Shown here: positions 19,427 through 27,746 of the stretch, in pieces
Numbering within the stretch: position 1 is the stretch's first letter
Layout: every line of letters starts with the position of its first letter
NCBI RefSeq assembly: GCF_027568395.1
Contig: NZ_JANKZL010000011.1
Span: forward strand, 186,001-250,000
Direction: 5' to 3'
Length of the DNA stretch: 64,000 nt
DNA from: Aminobacter sp. HY435
Lineage (GTDB): Bacteria; Pseudomonadota; Alphaproteobacteria; Rhizobiales; Rhizobiaceae
Notes under the pieces: model-generated
What the model was told of the DNA's origin: nothing
Databases searched by the model: none
The model's input: only the letters and a program-made list of their open reading frames with translations
Position numbers and translations under genes: made by a program

Positions 19427-20623
19427 ATGCAGCCAAACGTACGGCTATACTACATCGACTGGCTGCGGGTCAGCGCGTTTGCCTTGCTCATCGTCTATCA
19501 TTCCTCGGTCGCCTTCTTCCCTGATCTGGACTGGTTGATCAGCAGCGCCGAGCGTAGCGAAATGCTGTCCCTCGTCATGATGTCGCCGCGCAGCTGGCGA
19601 CTGGCGCTGCTGTTTTTCGTTTCCGGCATGGGCACCTGGTTTGCATTCCGGTCCGAGAGTGGCATCGCGTTCCTGCGCGGACGGTTCATCCGGCTCTTCC
19701 TGCCGCTGATCTTCGCGATGTGCGTCATCATCGTGCCGCAGGTCTGGTACGAGCGCATGCACGATGGCCGTTTTTCGGGATCGCTGTTCGAGTTCTGGGT
19801 GTTCAACTATTTCACAGAGGGGCGCTATCCGACCGGCAATTTCTCGTGGGCGCACATGTGGTTCGTCGCCTACCTGCTGGTCATGACGGTCATCTGCACC
19901 CCCGTTTTCCTGCTGGTGACCGCCCCCCGAATGCAGCCGGCCATGAACCGGTTCGAGCTTGTCGCGCGCTCGCCAGCGGTCTATCTGCTGATGCTGTTAC
20001 CCCTGGTGCTGAACCTGTTGCTGTCGCCGTTCTTCCCGCGCGCGACCAACGTGCTCTACAATGACGGCGCCTGGTTTGCCGCGTGGGCCAGTTGGTTCGG
20101 CCTCGGCTTCCTCATCGCCAAGCACCATCAGGCGGTGATCGGCGGCATCGTCGCCCGGCGCTGGTGGAGCCTGGCACTGGCGCTGGCGCTCAACGTCGCG
20201 CTTTACCGCTTTGCCTGGATGGACGAGGTGGCCGGCGTCGGCGGCGAGCACGGCGGCATGCCGATGCTGCTCTACAAGCTGCTGACCTTTTCGCTCGCCT
20301 GGAGCGTGATCCTGACCTGTGTGGGTTTCGGGGCGCTGTACGCCAATCGCCCGAGCAGGACGCTTGCCTGGCTGAATGCCAAGATCTTTCCGCTTTACAT
20401 CGTCCACCAGACCTTTGTGCTGATGGCACTGTTTTACGTACTTCCGTTCAACCAGCCCCTCTGGATCAAACTGATCCTGGTGGTTACGATCACCACCTTC
20501 TGGTCACTCGCCTTCGCGATCGTTGCGGACCGGCTGCCCGCGCCCTACCGGACGCTGGTCGGCCTGCCGGCCAGGAAGGCCGCGCGCGCCGCCGGCAGCC
20601 GGCCTGTGACCGCCGAAACCTGA
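19427..20623 (+). CDS. Acyltransferase 3 family membrane protein
   Basis: A roughly 398-residue integral membrane protein. It opens with RLYYIDWLRVSAFALLIVYHSSVAFF, the Acyl_transf_3 signature in which a membrane His is proposed to be catalytic. The next loops carry RFIRLFLPLIFAMCVIIVPQ and FSWAHMWFVAYLLV, followed by about ten membrane spans. Family members O-acetylate or succinylate cell-surface sugars and lipids. I chose the ATG at 19427 (MQPNVRLYYIDW) with AGGGG upstream; a TTG at 19370 would add 19 unlikely residues. The downstream sugar genes may share its substrate, but a 118-base gap separates them. Confidence 0.82.
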   Translation: MQPNVRLYYIDWLRVSAFALLIVYHSSVAFFPDLDWLISSAERSEMLSLVMMSPRSWRLALLFFVSGMGTWFAFRSESGIAFLRGRFIRLFLPLIFAMCVIIVPQVWYERMHDGRFSGSLFEFWVFNYFTEGRYPTGNFSWAHMWFVAYLLVMTVICTPVFLLVTAPRMQPAMNRFELVARSPAVYLLMLLPLVLNLLLSPFFPRATNVLYNDGAWFAAWASWFGLGFLIAKHHQAVIGGIVARRWWSLALALALNVALYRFAWMDEVAGVGGEHGGMPMLLYKLLTFSLAWSVILTCVGFGALYANRPSRTLAWLNAKIFPLYIVHQTFVLMALFYVLPFNQPLWIKLILVVTITTFWSLAFAIVADRLPAPYRTLVGLPARKAARAAGSRPVTAET

Positions 20624-20741
20624 GGACCCAACGGTGTCTTTTTGGCGTTGCTTTGACATCGCCTGCACAGATACAGGGACTTATGCCGCGAAGCGGACGC
20701 ACCGGGAATGTGCCCAAGTGCAATAGGGGGAAGTATCCACG

Positions 20742-21284
20742 ATGAGACTGCCGATAGGATGCGATGTTCGCGACCTGACGACCCACAACGACGATCGCGG
20801 AAACCTGACCGAAATCTTCCGCCAGGAATGGAAATCCGGCATCGAGCCCGTGCAGTGGAACTTCGTGCGCAGCCAGCCGAACGTGCTGCGCGGCGTGCAC
20901 GTCCACGTGATTCACTCAGACTATCTCGTTTGCCTCGAAGGCACGCTCGTCCTTGCGCTTTCGGACGTTCGCCCGGAATCGCCGACGCATGGCCTTGCGA
21001 CGACGGTGACCCTCAAGGGATCGAAGATGCAGGCTGCACTGATCCCGCCCGGTGTCGCGCATGGCTTCCATTTCCCCGAAGCTTCCAGCCTTTGCTATTC
21101 GGTATCGCACTACTGGAACACGGTGGACGAGATCGGCTGCCGCTGGGACGATCCCGACCTCGGCCTCGACTGGCAGGTTCGCGATCCCGCGCTTTCGCCG
21201 CGCGACACGACCGCCGGCAGCGCCGCCGAAATGACGCGGCAGTACCTTACCGTGCGCGAGCAACTGAGGGCCAGCCGTGACTGA
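20742..21284 (+). CDS. dTDP-4-dehydrorhamnose 3,5-epimerase family (RmlC-like cupin) protein
   Basis: A 180-residue cupin of the RmlC family. Recognisable parts are DDRGNLTEIFRQEW at about residue 17, QPNVLRGVHVHVIHSDYLVCLEGTLVLAL (the His of RGVH and the barrel), and LIPPGVAHGFHFPE. RmlC enzymes epimerise C3 and C5 of dTDP-4-keto-6-deoxyglucose. RmlA, B and D are absent here, so the true substrate may be another keto sugar. It is the first gene of a tight three-gene operon: its stop codon overlaps the GTG of the oxidoreductase by eight bases. Confidence 0.78.
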   Translation: MRLPIGCDVRDLTTHNDDRGNLTEIFRQEWKSGIEPVQWNFVRSQPNVLRGVHVHVIHSDYLVCLEGTLVLALSDVRPESPTHGLATTVTLKGSKMQAALIPPGVAHGFHFPEASSLCYSVSHYWNTVDEIGCRWDDPDLGLDWQVRDPALSPRDTTAGSAAEMTRQYLTVREQLRASRD

Positions 21285-22200
21285 CAAGCCGCATGTCGGG
21301 CTGATCGGCTGCGGCGGCTGGGGCAAGCTGATCCTGCGCGACCTGAAAACGCTCGGCGCCCGGGTCACGTGCGTGGCCCCAAGCGAGAGGTCCCGCGCCA
21401 ACGCCATGGCCAATGGCGCCGACCACATTGTCTCGACGATGGCCGAGCTTCCCGCGGTAGAGGGGGCCGTCGTGGCCACCCCAAGCGACAACCATGGCGC
21501 GGTTCTGCTCGGCCTGTTGCCGCGCAACATTCCGCTGTTTGTCGAAAAGCCGCTGACATCCGATCTCGCGACGGCGCAGCTGCTCGCCAGAACCGCACCG
21601 GATCGCATCTTCGTCATGGACAAGTGGCGTTACCACTCCGGCATCGAACGCATTGCCCAATATGCAAGAAGCGGCGAGATCGGCGACGTCCTGGGACTCA
21701 GGCTGTACCGGCTCGGCTGGTCGATGACCCACAACGAGGTCGACCCGATCTGGAACCTGTTGCCGCATGACCTGTCGATCTGCCTGCACGTTCTGGGCAA
21801 CATTCCGCCCGTCGATGTCGCGTTCGCCGACGGACTGGGTCCCGCATCCAGCGGTCTCGTCGCCCTGCTCGGTCGCACCGCCGGGCCACGCGTGGTCATC
21901 GAGACATCGGCTCACCATCCGGTCAACCGGCGATCGGTGATCCTGGCATGCACCAGCGGCACGGTCACGCTGAATGGCAGTCTCGACGATCATCTGATCC
22001 TGCGCCAGGGAACGCCGGACAAGCTGGACGCGCCGGAGATCAAGGTGCCGTTTCAAAACGACATGCCGCTCAAGGCAGAACTCGCAGTCTTCCTGCGCCA
22101 TTTGCGCGGCGGGCCGCCGCCGATGAGTTCGGTTGCTGAAGGCGCCTTGATTGTCGAGCGCGTTTGCGAGATCAGGCGCAAGGCAGGGCTGCCCGAGTGA
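21277..22200 (+). CDS. Gfo/Idh/MocA family NAD(P)-dependent sugar oxidoreductase
   Basis: A 307-residue dehydrogenase. The Rossmann motif VGLIGCGGWGKLILRDL begins at residue 7. The conserved EKP motif is present in LFVEKPLTSDLA, and the substrate-side loop is VDPIWNLLPHDLSICLHVLG. Related proteins act on nucleotide-linked or free sugars. The start is a GTG at 21277 overlapping the epimerase stop, and the end overlaps the next start (GTGA at 22197-22200). The tight coupling on both sides implies a joint role in making or attaching a modified sugar. Confidence 0.85.
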   Translation: MTDKPHVGLIGCGGWGKLILRDLKTLGARVTCVAPSERSRANAMANGADHIVSTMAELPAVEGAVVATPSDNHGAVLLGLLPRNIPLFVEKPLTSDLATAQLLARTAPDRIFVMDKWRYHSGIERIAQYARSGEIGDVLGLRLYRLGWSMTHNEVDPIWNLLPHDLSICLHVLGNIPPVDVAFADGLGPASSGLVALLGRTAGPRVVIETSAHHPVNRRSVILACTSGTVTLNGSLDDHLILRQGTPDKLDAPEIKVPFQNDMPLKAELAVFLRHLRGGPPPMSSVAEGALIVERVCEIRRKAGLPE

Positions 22201-23054
22201 GCCACAAACCCTTCGCCACCGTGCTGATGCCGACGCACAATCATGCGCACCTGATCGGCTATTCGATCCGGAGCATCCAGGAACAGACCTTTTCCGATTT
22301 CGAGCTGTTCGTGGTCGGCGACGGCGCATCGGCCGAGACGCGCGACGTCGTCGAGGACCTTGCCCGCAACGATCCGCGTATCCGCTATTTCGATTTCCCG
22401 AAAGGACAACGCCACGGCGAAGCCCACAGGCACGTCGTCCTGCAGCAAGCGCGCGGCGAGATCGTTGCATATTGCGGCGACGACGACCTTTGGTTGCGCG
22501 GACATCTTGCAAGCCTGGCCAAACTGCTGAAGCGATACGACTTCGGCCACATGGTGCAGATCAACGTGCATGGCCGAAACGAGTTCGTGGTTTACGGCGG
22601 TAGCTTCGCCGAGCCCGACTGCTGGCAAAAGGTGCGCGACGGCCAGAAAACCTTCTTCGGCCTGACGGTTGGTGGTCACCGCATGAGCGCTTATCGCGCA
22701 CTGCCGGTCGGCTGGAGCCCGGCACCTGCCGATGTCTTCACTGACCAGTTCATGTGGCGAAAGTTCATGCGCCAACCAGGCTTGCGCTTCGGCTCGGGAC
22801 TGGAAGCCACTTCCATCCATATCGCCTCGCCGTTGCGCACCGATTGGACGGCACAGGAGCGCATCACCGAACTGAACGACCTTTTCGAGCGCCGCAATAG
22901 CGTCGCACTGCGGCTCGCTCTGGAAGAGGCGATCCGCAAGGCGCACAAGGGATGGACAGCGCCCACCGACCCGGTGCTCGTTCGCCTTGTCAGCCATGGG
23001 AAGCGGCTTGGCGTGCGCATCGAGAACCTGCTTCGCAGCTGGCGCACCACTTGA
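22197..23054 (+). CDS. Glycosyltransferase family 2
   Basis: A 285-residue GT-A type glycosyltransferase. The N-terminus reads FATVLMPTHNHAHLIGYSIRSIQEQ, and the metal-binding DxD-like motif is in VAYCGDDDLWLRGH. These are the nucleotide-sugar binding elements of GT2 enzymes. The start is the GTG at 22197, which overlaps the preceding stop codon in a GTGA. A longer frame from 22164 would lie entirely in the upstream gene. There is no membrane segment. As the last gene of the epimerase-oxidoreductase-transferase operon, it probably transfers the sugar produced by the first two. Confidence 0.85.
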   Translation: MSHKPFATVLMPTHNHAHLIGYSIRSIQEQTFSDFELFVVGDGASAETRDVVEDLARNDPRIRYFDFPKGQRHGEAHRHVVLQQARGEIVAYCGDDDLWLRGHLASLAKLLKRYDFGHMVQINVHGRNEFVVYGGSFAEPDCWQKVRDGQKTFFGLTVGGHRMSAYRALPVGWSPAPADVFTDQFMWRKFMRQPGLRFGSGLEATSIHIASPLRTDWTAQERITELNDLFERRNSVALRLALEEAIRKAHKGWTAPTDPVLVRLVSHGKRLGVRIENLLRSWRTT

Positions 23055-23135
23055 TCGACCAGGCGCCATCGTTCATAAGCGCCTCTCGCATTTCGCCGCG
23101 CGCGAAACGGCCCTCCACAAGCCACGGGATCAATC

Positions 23136-24203
23136 ATGACCGCCTTCAAACCCCTCGTCTTCTCCGGCGTCCAGCCGACCGGAAATCTCCATCTCGGCAA
23201 CTATCTCGGCGCCATCCGCAAGTTTGTCGCGCTGCAGGACACCAACGACTGCATCTACTGCGTCGTCGACCTGCACTCGCTGACCGCCCAGCTCGTCCAT
23301 GACGACCTGGCCAGCCAGACGCGCTCGATCACCGCGGCGTTCCTGGCCGCCGGCATCGATCCCAAGAAGCACATCGTGTTCAACCAGGCGCGGGTGCTGC
23401 AGCACGCCGAGCTGGCATGGATCTTCAATTGCGTGGCGCGCATCGGCTGGATGAACCGGATGACGCAGTTCAAGGACAAGGCCGGCAAGGACCGCGAGAA
23501 CGCCTCGCTGGGACTGCTTGCCTATCCGAGCCTGATGGCGGCTGACATCCTGCTCTACCGCGCCACCCATGTGCCTGTCGGCGACGACCAGAAGCAGCAT
23601 CTGGAGCTGACGCGCGACATCGCCCAGAAATTCAACAACGACTTTTCCGCCCGTATCGCCGATCTCGGCATCGGCGTGGAGATGCAGGTGGGCGAAGAGA
23701 CGGTCAACGGCTACTTCCCGATCACCGAGCCGCTGATCGGCGGGCCGGCGGCGCGCATCATGTCGCTGCGCGATGGCTCGAAGAAGATGTCGAAGTCGGA
23801 TCCCTCCGACCTGTCGCGCATCAACCTGACCGACGACGCCGACACGATCTCGAAGAAGATCCGCAAGGCCAAGACCGACCCGGCACCGCTGCCGAGCGAG
23901 CTCGAAGGCCTCAAGGAACGCCCTGAGGCGGAAAACCTCGTCGGCATCTATGCCGGCCTCGCCGACATGACCAAGGAAGAGGTGCTGCGCCAGTTTGCCG
24001 GCCAGCAGTTCTCGGTGTTCAAGCCAGCACTTGCCGACCTCGCGGTCGAGAAGCTGGCGCCGATCGCCGGCGAGATGCGCCGGCTGATCGCCGACCCGGC
24101 CTATATCGACGAGGTCCTGCGCGACGGTGGCGACCGCGCCCGCGTCATCGCCGAAACGACGATGAAGGACGTGCGCGACATCATCGGCCTGCTCGGCGAC
24201 TAA
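23136..24203 (+). CDS. trpS: Tryptophanyl-tRNA synthetase
   Basis: Class I aminoacyl-tRNA synthetase of 355 residues that charges tRNA-Trp. The HIGH-type motif is [13 protein letters not shown] near residue 14, and KMSKSDPSD near residue 217 is the KMSKS loop. Other family marks are [18 protein letters not shown], and [15 protein letters not shown]. Length is typical for alphaproteobacteria. The universal stress protein gene follows after 74 bases in the same direction. Confidence 0.97.
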   Translation: MTAFKPLVFSGVQPTGNLHLGNYLGAIRKFVALQDTNDCIYCVVDLHSLTAQLVHDDLASQTRSITAAFLAAGIDPKKHIVFNQARVLQHAELAWIFNCVARIGWMNRMTQFKDKAGKDRENASLGLLAYPSLMAADILLYRATHVPVGDDQKQHLELTRDIAQKFNNDFSARIADLGIGVEMQVGEETVNGYFPITEPLIGGPAARIMSLRDGSKKMSKSDPSDLSRINLTDDADTISKKIRKAKTDPAPLPSELEGLKERPEAENLVGIYAGLADMTKEEVLRQFAGQQFSVFKPALADLAVEKLAPIAGEMRRLIADPAYIDEVLRDGGDRARVIAETTMKDVRDIIGLLGD

Positions 24204-24277
24204 ACCGTCTCGGCGTCGGCTGCTTGCGGGCGGCCGGCGCTGGTGGCAGATTGTGACCAACTCAACACAGGTAGCCC

Positions 24278-24769
24278 ATGGTCTCCAAACGCCTCAGCAA
24301 GGAAGCCGGACACCGGCGCAAGTTTCTGGCGATCATCGACGATACGCCGGAGTGCGAGCGCGCCGTCGCCTACGCCTCCAAGCGGGCGCGAAGCACGAAC
24401 GGCGTGCTTGTGCTGCTCTATGTCATCGAGCCGGACGACTTCCAGCACTGGCTGGGCGTCGAAAAGATCATGCGCGAGGAAGCAACCGCCGCGGCCAATG
24501 CCGCGCTCGACAACCAGGCCGCGAAGGTGCGCGAGACGCTGGGCATCGAGCCTGAACTGGTGGTGCGCGAAGGCCGCCCCGCCGATGAGATCCACAAGCT
24601 GATCGAGGAAGACCAGGACATCGCCATCCTCGTGCTGGCGGCGGGCGCCGCCAAGGAAGGTCCGGGGCCGCTTGTCGCCTCGATTGCCGGCAAGGGCGCG
24701 GCCTTCCCGATTCCCGTTACCGTCGTGCCGCAGAACCTGTCCGACGAGGACATCGACAGCCTGGCCTGA
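24278..24769 (+). CDS. Universal stress protein (UspA family)
   Basis: A 163-residue soluble protein of the Usp fold. It has the N-terminal FLAIIDDTPECERAVAYASKRA and LVLLYVIEPDDF, and a C-terminal ILVLAAGAAKEGPGPLVASIAG that corresponds to the glycine-rich ATP-binding loop, although the usual G-2X-G-9X-G(S/T) is modified. The ORF can be extended to 24253 only in another frame, so 24278 is used. The pair trpS-usp is common in rhizobia. The function of this Usp is unknown. Confidence 0.85.
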   Translation: MVSKRLSKEAGHRRKFLAIIDDTPECERAVAYASKRARSTNGVLVLLYVIEPDDFQHWLGVEKIMREEATAAANAALDNQAAKVRETLGIEPELVVREGRPADEIHKLIEEDQDIAILVLAAGAAKEGPGPLVASIAGKGAAFPIPVTVVPQNLSDEDIDSLA

Positions 24770-24903
24770 CGGACCCTGGCCCAATAGACTGGGCGCAACA
24801 TATTGGCGCGGAGGCGCGCCGGCGGCTTGAATGTCGGCCGTCATGAGCCTAATTAGAACTATTCCAAACTAACGACCCGCCCGCGCGGGCATGGAGATGC
24901 GCC

Positions 24904-25479
24904 ATGTTCATCCAGACCGAAGCGACCCCAAATCCGGCGACGCTGAAGTTCCTGCCGGGCAAGGAAGTGCTGCTCGAGGGCACGGCCGATTTCCGCGACG
25001 CGGAATCGGCACGCTCGGCCTCGCCGCTGGCCGGCCGGCTGTTCGACATTCCGGGCGTGACCGGCGTGTTCTTCGGCTATGATTTCATCACCGTGAGCAA
25101 GGACGGTCCCGACTGGCAGCATCTGAAGCCGGCGATTCTCGGCTCGATCATGGAGCATTTCATGTCGGGCGCACCGGTCATGGCTGGCCAGGAAGTCGGC
25201 GGTGGTGGGCACCACGACGACGAGAACGAATTCTTCGACAAGGCCGACGCCGAGATCGTGGTGACGATCAAGGAATTGCTCGACACGCGCGTGCGGCCGG
25301 CAGTTGCCCAGGACGGCGGCGACATCACCTTCCGCGGCTACGAAAACGGCACCGTGTTCCTGCACATGAAGGGCGCCTGCGCCGGTTGCCCGTCGTCGAC
25401 GGCGACGCTGAAGCACGGCATCCAGAACCTGCTTCGTCACTTCGTGCCCGAGGTGCAGCAGGTCGAACAGGTTTCCTGA
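24904..25479 (+). CDS. NifU/Nfu-type Fe-S cluster scaffold protein
   Basis: A 191-residue iron-sulfur carrier. An N-terminal Nfu_N domain (MFIQTEATPNPATLKFLPGK) covers about residues 1-90, and a C-terminal NifU-like domain carries CAGCPSSTATLKHGIQNLLR, whose CxxC pair binds a bridging cluster between two subunits. It delivers 4Fe-4S clusters to client enzymes. The architecture matches mitochondrial NFU1 and alphaproteobacterial Nfu proteins. A strong intrinsic terminator follows 25 bases after the stop. Confidence 0.93.
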   Translation: MFIQTEATPNPATLKFLPGKEVLLEGTADFRDAESARSASPLAGRLFDIPGVTGVFFGYDFITVSKDGPDWQHLKPAILGSIMEHFMSGAPVMAGQEVGGGGHHDDENEFFDKADAEIVVTIKELLDTRVRPAVAQDGGDITFRGYENGTVFLHMKGACAGCPSSTATLKHGIQNLLRHFVPEVQQVEQVS

Positions 25480-25504
25480 CCTCTTCAAAGCACTGAGCAA
25501 AAAC

Positions 25505-25536
25505 AAAAAACCGGGCCAAAGCGCCCGGTTTTTCGT
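25505..25536 (+). terminator. Intrinsic terminator after nfu
   Basis: AACCGGGC (about 25509-25516) pairs with GCCCGGTT (25523-25530), loop of six bases, then TTTCGTTT. An A-tract precedes the stem, so it may work in both directions between the convergent nfu and L,D-transpeptidase genes. Confidence 0.85.
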
Positions 25537-25571
25537 TTGGGTCGTCCGTGTTGCCTGGACGGTCCGCAGTG

Positions 25572-26192
25572 CTATTTCACAATGACCTTGGCGCCGACAT
25601 CGACGCGGTTGTGGAGATCGATGATGTCCTGGTTCATCAGGCGGATGCAGCCTGACGACATGGCCTTGCCGATCGAGTTCCATTCCGGCGTGCCGTGCAG
25701 GCGATAGCCGGTGTCGCCGCCCTTGTTGTAGAGGTACAGGGCACGGGCGCCGAGGGCGTTCTTGGGGCCGCCGGGCATGCCGCCCGACCACTTGGCGAGT
25801 TCCGGCTGGCGCTTGACCATCGCCGGCGGCGGGGTCCACACCGGCCATTCGCGCTTCATGGCGATGCGGGCCGTTCCCTGCCACTCGAAACCCTCGCGGC
25901 CAACGCCGATACCGTAGCGGATCGCCTTGCCGTCGGGCTGGACCAGGTACAGGAATTTCTGCCCGGTATCGACAACCACGGTGCCGGGCTGCTCGTTGGT
26001 CTCGTAGCGCACGACCTGGCGCTGATACTGGCGCGGCACCTTGCTGATCGGAATGGCCGGCAGCTGATAGCCTGCATCGACGCGCGCGCCATAGTCGTTG
26101 GAGAACATGCGCGACACACCATCGGTCGAGCAGCCCGCCAGTGCGGTGGAAAGCGCCAGGGCAGCGGCGATGGCAAAGGACTTCAATTGCAT
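25572..26192 (-). CDS. L,D-transpeptidase (YkuD domain) lipoprotein
   Basis: A 206-residue cell-wall cross-linking enzyme that makes 3-3 bonds in peptidoglycan or attaches proteins. It has a lipoprotein signal ending in the lipobox LAGC (MQLKSFAIAAALALSTALAGCSTDG). The YkuD catalytic motif is HGTPEWNSIGKAMSSGCIRL followed by MNQD, with Cys as nucleophile. I chose the internal ATG at 26192 because it puts the signal peptide at the start; an ATG at 26216 adds eight residues. It converges with nfu. About 500 bases upstream are free of recognised genes apart from the islet signals. Confidence 0.92.
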   Translation of the reverse strand: MQLKSFAIAAALALSTALAGCSTDGVSRMFSNDYGARVDAGYQLPAIPISKVPRQYQRQVVRYETNEQPGTVVVDTGQKFLYLVQPDGKAIRYGIGVGREGFEWQGTARIAMKREWPVWTPPPAMVKRQPELAKWSGGMPGGPKNALGARALYLYNKGGDTGYRLHGTPEWNSIGKAMSSGCIRLMNQDIIDLHNRVDVGAKVIVK

Positions 26193-26462
26193 GCTGTGTT
26201 CCCAAACAAGAGCCATGACCGGACCGATTCGGCCTCATTTTCGCCACCATTCTTACCGGGCAGGGGTTTTGCTTGCCAAGCCTCGCGTGTCCGTTAAGCC
26301 GCGTCCGGGTTAATGTAAGGGACGGGTTATGGCATTTCGGCAACACGCATGGCGGGAAAAATCAATGGATTCAACGGTAGGCGGCAAGAGCGGATTTTGG
26401 CCGCGCGCGGGAACTACTGCTGACGGGAACGTGTCTGGAATAGTCCAGCGGTCGACTTCGGG

Positions 26463-26497
26463 TTGACAAAATCAACGAACATAGGACTACAGTCCTA
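26463..26497 (+). promoter_or_regulatory. Orphan promoter-like signal with TAGGACT-AC-AGTCCTA palindrome
   Basis: TTGACA at 26463 is followed by the palindrome TAGGACTACAGTCCTA at 26482-26497. The core GACT-NN-AGTC resembles the C-box bound by controller proteins of restriction-modification systems, but no such gene is present. No open frame of its own lies between it and the antitoxin gene 190 bases downstream, so it may be a distal promoter of that operon or a relic. Confidence 0.35.
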
Positions 26498-26615
26498 GAA
26501 CCGGTTTGTTTGCCGTCCGCGGACGGTGAACCTCACCACATTCGGAAAAGCTACCCGTAAGTCGTCAAATGGCCGCACTTCGGGTTGAAACGCTAGTCGT
26601 AGAACATTTTTCTAA

Positions 26616-26659
26616 TTGACAAGCCGGTAAAGATAGTAGCTACGCTTAGCGTAGCTACT
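26616..26659 (+). promoter_or_regulatory. Promoter and 11-3-11 palindromic operator of the toxin-antitoxin operon
   Basis: A TTGACA -35 box lies at 26616-26621. It is followed by a perfect inverted repeat: AGTAGCTACGC (26635-26645), loop TTA, GCGTAGCTACT (26649-26659). The palindrome occupies the expected -10/start region, 30 bases before the start codon, so a protein bound there would block transcription. This is the usual layout of autoregulated type II toxin-antitoxin operons. It could also fold as an RNA hairpin in the leader. Confidence 0.6.
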
Positions 26660-26688
26660 GCAAAAAAGGTGACTGATTGGAGAATTTT

Positions 26689-27252
26689 ATGCTACTCGCT
26701 GGTTTTGATGTAAGCAAGGCTGCGGAAGCCGTCGCGTATTTGGCATTGAAGTCCGGCGGCAGCATCAACGTCCTTAAGCTCTCAAAACTTGTGTACCTTG
26801 CGGAACGTGAATTTATGGCTCGCTACGACGAGCCGATGTTTTATGACACGCTCGTATCGATGCCGGACGGCCCCGTTGCGTCGATCACGCTCAATCTGAT
26901 CAACGGGAACCTAGAGGATGAACGTTGGTCGAAGTTCGTGGCCAAGCGAGATAGCTTTGACATTAAGGTAGTTGCGGGCACGAAGCCTGAAGGCTTGAAG
27001 CATCTCAGTAAAGCAGACGTCAAAGTGCTGGAGGCTCTTTGGGAAAAGTTCGGCAAACTCGACAAGTACGCCTTGCGAGATTGGACCCACAAAAAAGAGA
27101 ACCTTCCGGAGTGGCAAGATCCGAATGGGTCGTCACGCCCCATTCATCACGAGGACGTTTTTCGGTATCTGAAAAAGGACGACAGCTTGTCGCTGTCTGA
27201 GGAAGTCCACGAATACCGTCGCCTTCACCAATACCTCAACGCCGCCAAATGA
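26689..27252 (+). CDS. Panacea-domain (SocA-like, DUF4065) putative antitoxin
   Basis: A 187-residue protein with the Panacea/DUF4065 pattern. KAAEAVAYLALKSGGSINVLKLSKLVYLAE is described here as the N-terminal helix and KLSKLVYLAEREFMARY core; DEPMFYDTLVSMPDGPVAS follows. Panacea domains are a promiscuous antitoxin family that neutralises many unrelated toxins; SocA of Caulobacter belongs to it. The start is ATG 26689, because GGAG at 26679-26682 is correctly spaced; a TTG at 26677 would lie on that site. It overlaps the next gene by four bases (ATGA), has low GC for this window, and sits behind a palindromic operator. The antitoxin role is inferred from family and context. Confidence 0.78.
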   Translation: MLLAGFDVSKAAEAVAYLALKSGGSINVLKLSKLVYLAEREFMARYDEPMFYDTLVSMPDGPVASITLNLINGNLEDERWSKFVAKRDSFDIKVVAGTKPEGLKHLSKADVKVLEALWEKFGKLDKYALRDWTHKKENLPEWQDPNGSSRPIHHEDVFRYLKKDDSLSLSEEVHEYRRLHQYLNAAK

Positions 27253-27638
27253 GTTACATCCCCCACAAAGGGGGAACTTTGCTCGTTCCGTCCGGACCGG
27301 TCGGGATGCACCTGTTTGTGATCGTTACTAACCAATGCCAAAATGGGTTTCACCTGTTGGTATCACTTACATCCATCAAACCCGGCAAAGCGCATGATCC
27401 AACGTGCACGTTCAACGGTGGTGAGCATCCTTTCATCGACAAGCCGACTTACGTATATTATAGGCTTGCCGAACAACGAAGCAGCGCTTCGATTGTAAAA
27501 GCTGTAGACGCAGGGCTTTTCGTCCCTAGAGTAGACATGCTGGAGGGGCATTTAGCAGCGATCTGCTCTGGTATCGAACAGTCCGAATTCATTGGAAGTT
27601 GGGCGATCGAATACTATCAGGAAAACCGTAACAATTAG
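27249..27638 (+). CDS. Putative toxin of the Panacea pair (MazF/PemK-like fold suspected)
   Basis: A 129-residue protein with no signal peptide or membrane segment. Visible patterns are GGTLLVPSGPVGMHLFVIVTN, LLVSLTSIKPGKAHDPTC, and GEHPFIDKPTYVYYRLAE. The opening beta strands (GTLLVPSG then LFVIVTN) and small size recall SH3-like PemK/MazF toxins. I recall uncharacterised proteins with the same C...GEHPFI...YVYY motif, but no experiment. It starts within the antitoxin stop codon (ATGA), so the two are translationally coupled. Antitoxin-first order is usual for type II modules. Function is inference; an alternative is an accessory protein of unknown role. Confidence 0.6.
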   Translation: MSYIPHKGGTLLVPSGPVGMHLFVIVTNQCQNGFHLLVSLTSIKPGKAHDPTCTFNGGEHPFIDKPTYVYYRLAEQRSSASIVKAVDAGLFVPRVDMLEGHLAAICSGIEQSEFIGSWAIEYYQENRNN

Positions 27639-27746
27639 CGTTGTTCCCTTCGCTGCAACGGTTCTTTGCCTGCTTGCTGGGACAGTCTCGAACGCAGGCC
27701 CAACAAGCGGGTTCAAAACGTGAACAAACCATGCGATGATCGCCAG

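Larger units (their letters stand above)
26193..26688. other. Intergenic stretch holding islet promoter signals
   Basis: No gene is visible in about 500 bases. Bases 26193-26450 look like ordinary GC-rich spacer. From 26450 the composition becomes AT-richer. There is a TTGACA (26463-26468), a 7-2-7 palindrome (26482-26497), a 14-base perfect palindrome CCGTCCGCGGACGG (26513-26526), a second TTGACA (26616-26621), and the 25-base palindrome at 26635. The 12-base ACTTCGGGTTGA occurs twice (26455 and 26577). Confidence 0.6.

Noticed and set aside
20653-20681. TTGACA upstream of the sugar operon as a promoter
   Set aside because: No acceptable -10 sequence at 16-18 bases; too weak to list.
24253-24555. 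Alternative frame overlapping the universal stress protein
   Set aside because: Different frame from the Usp motifs and without family resemblance.
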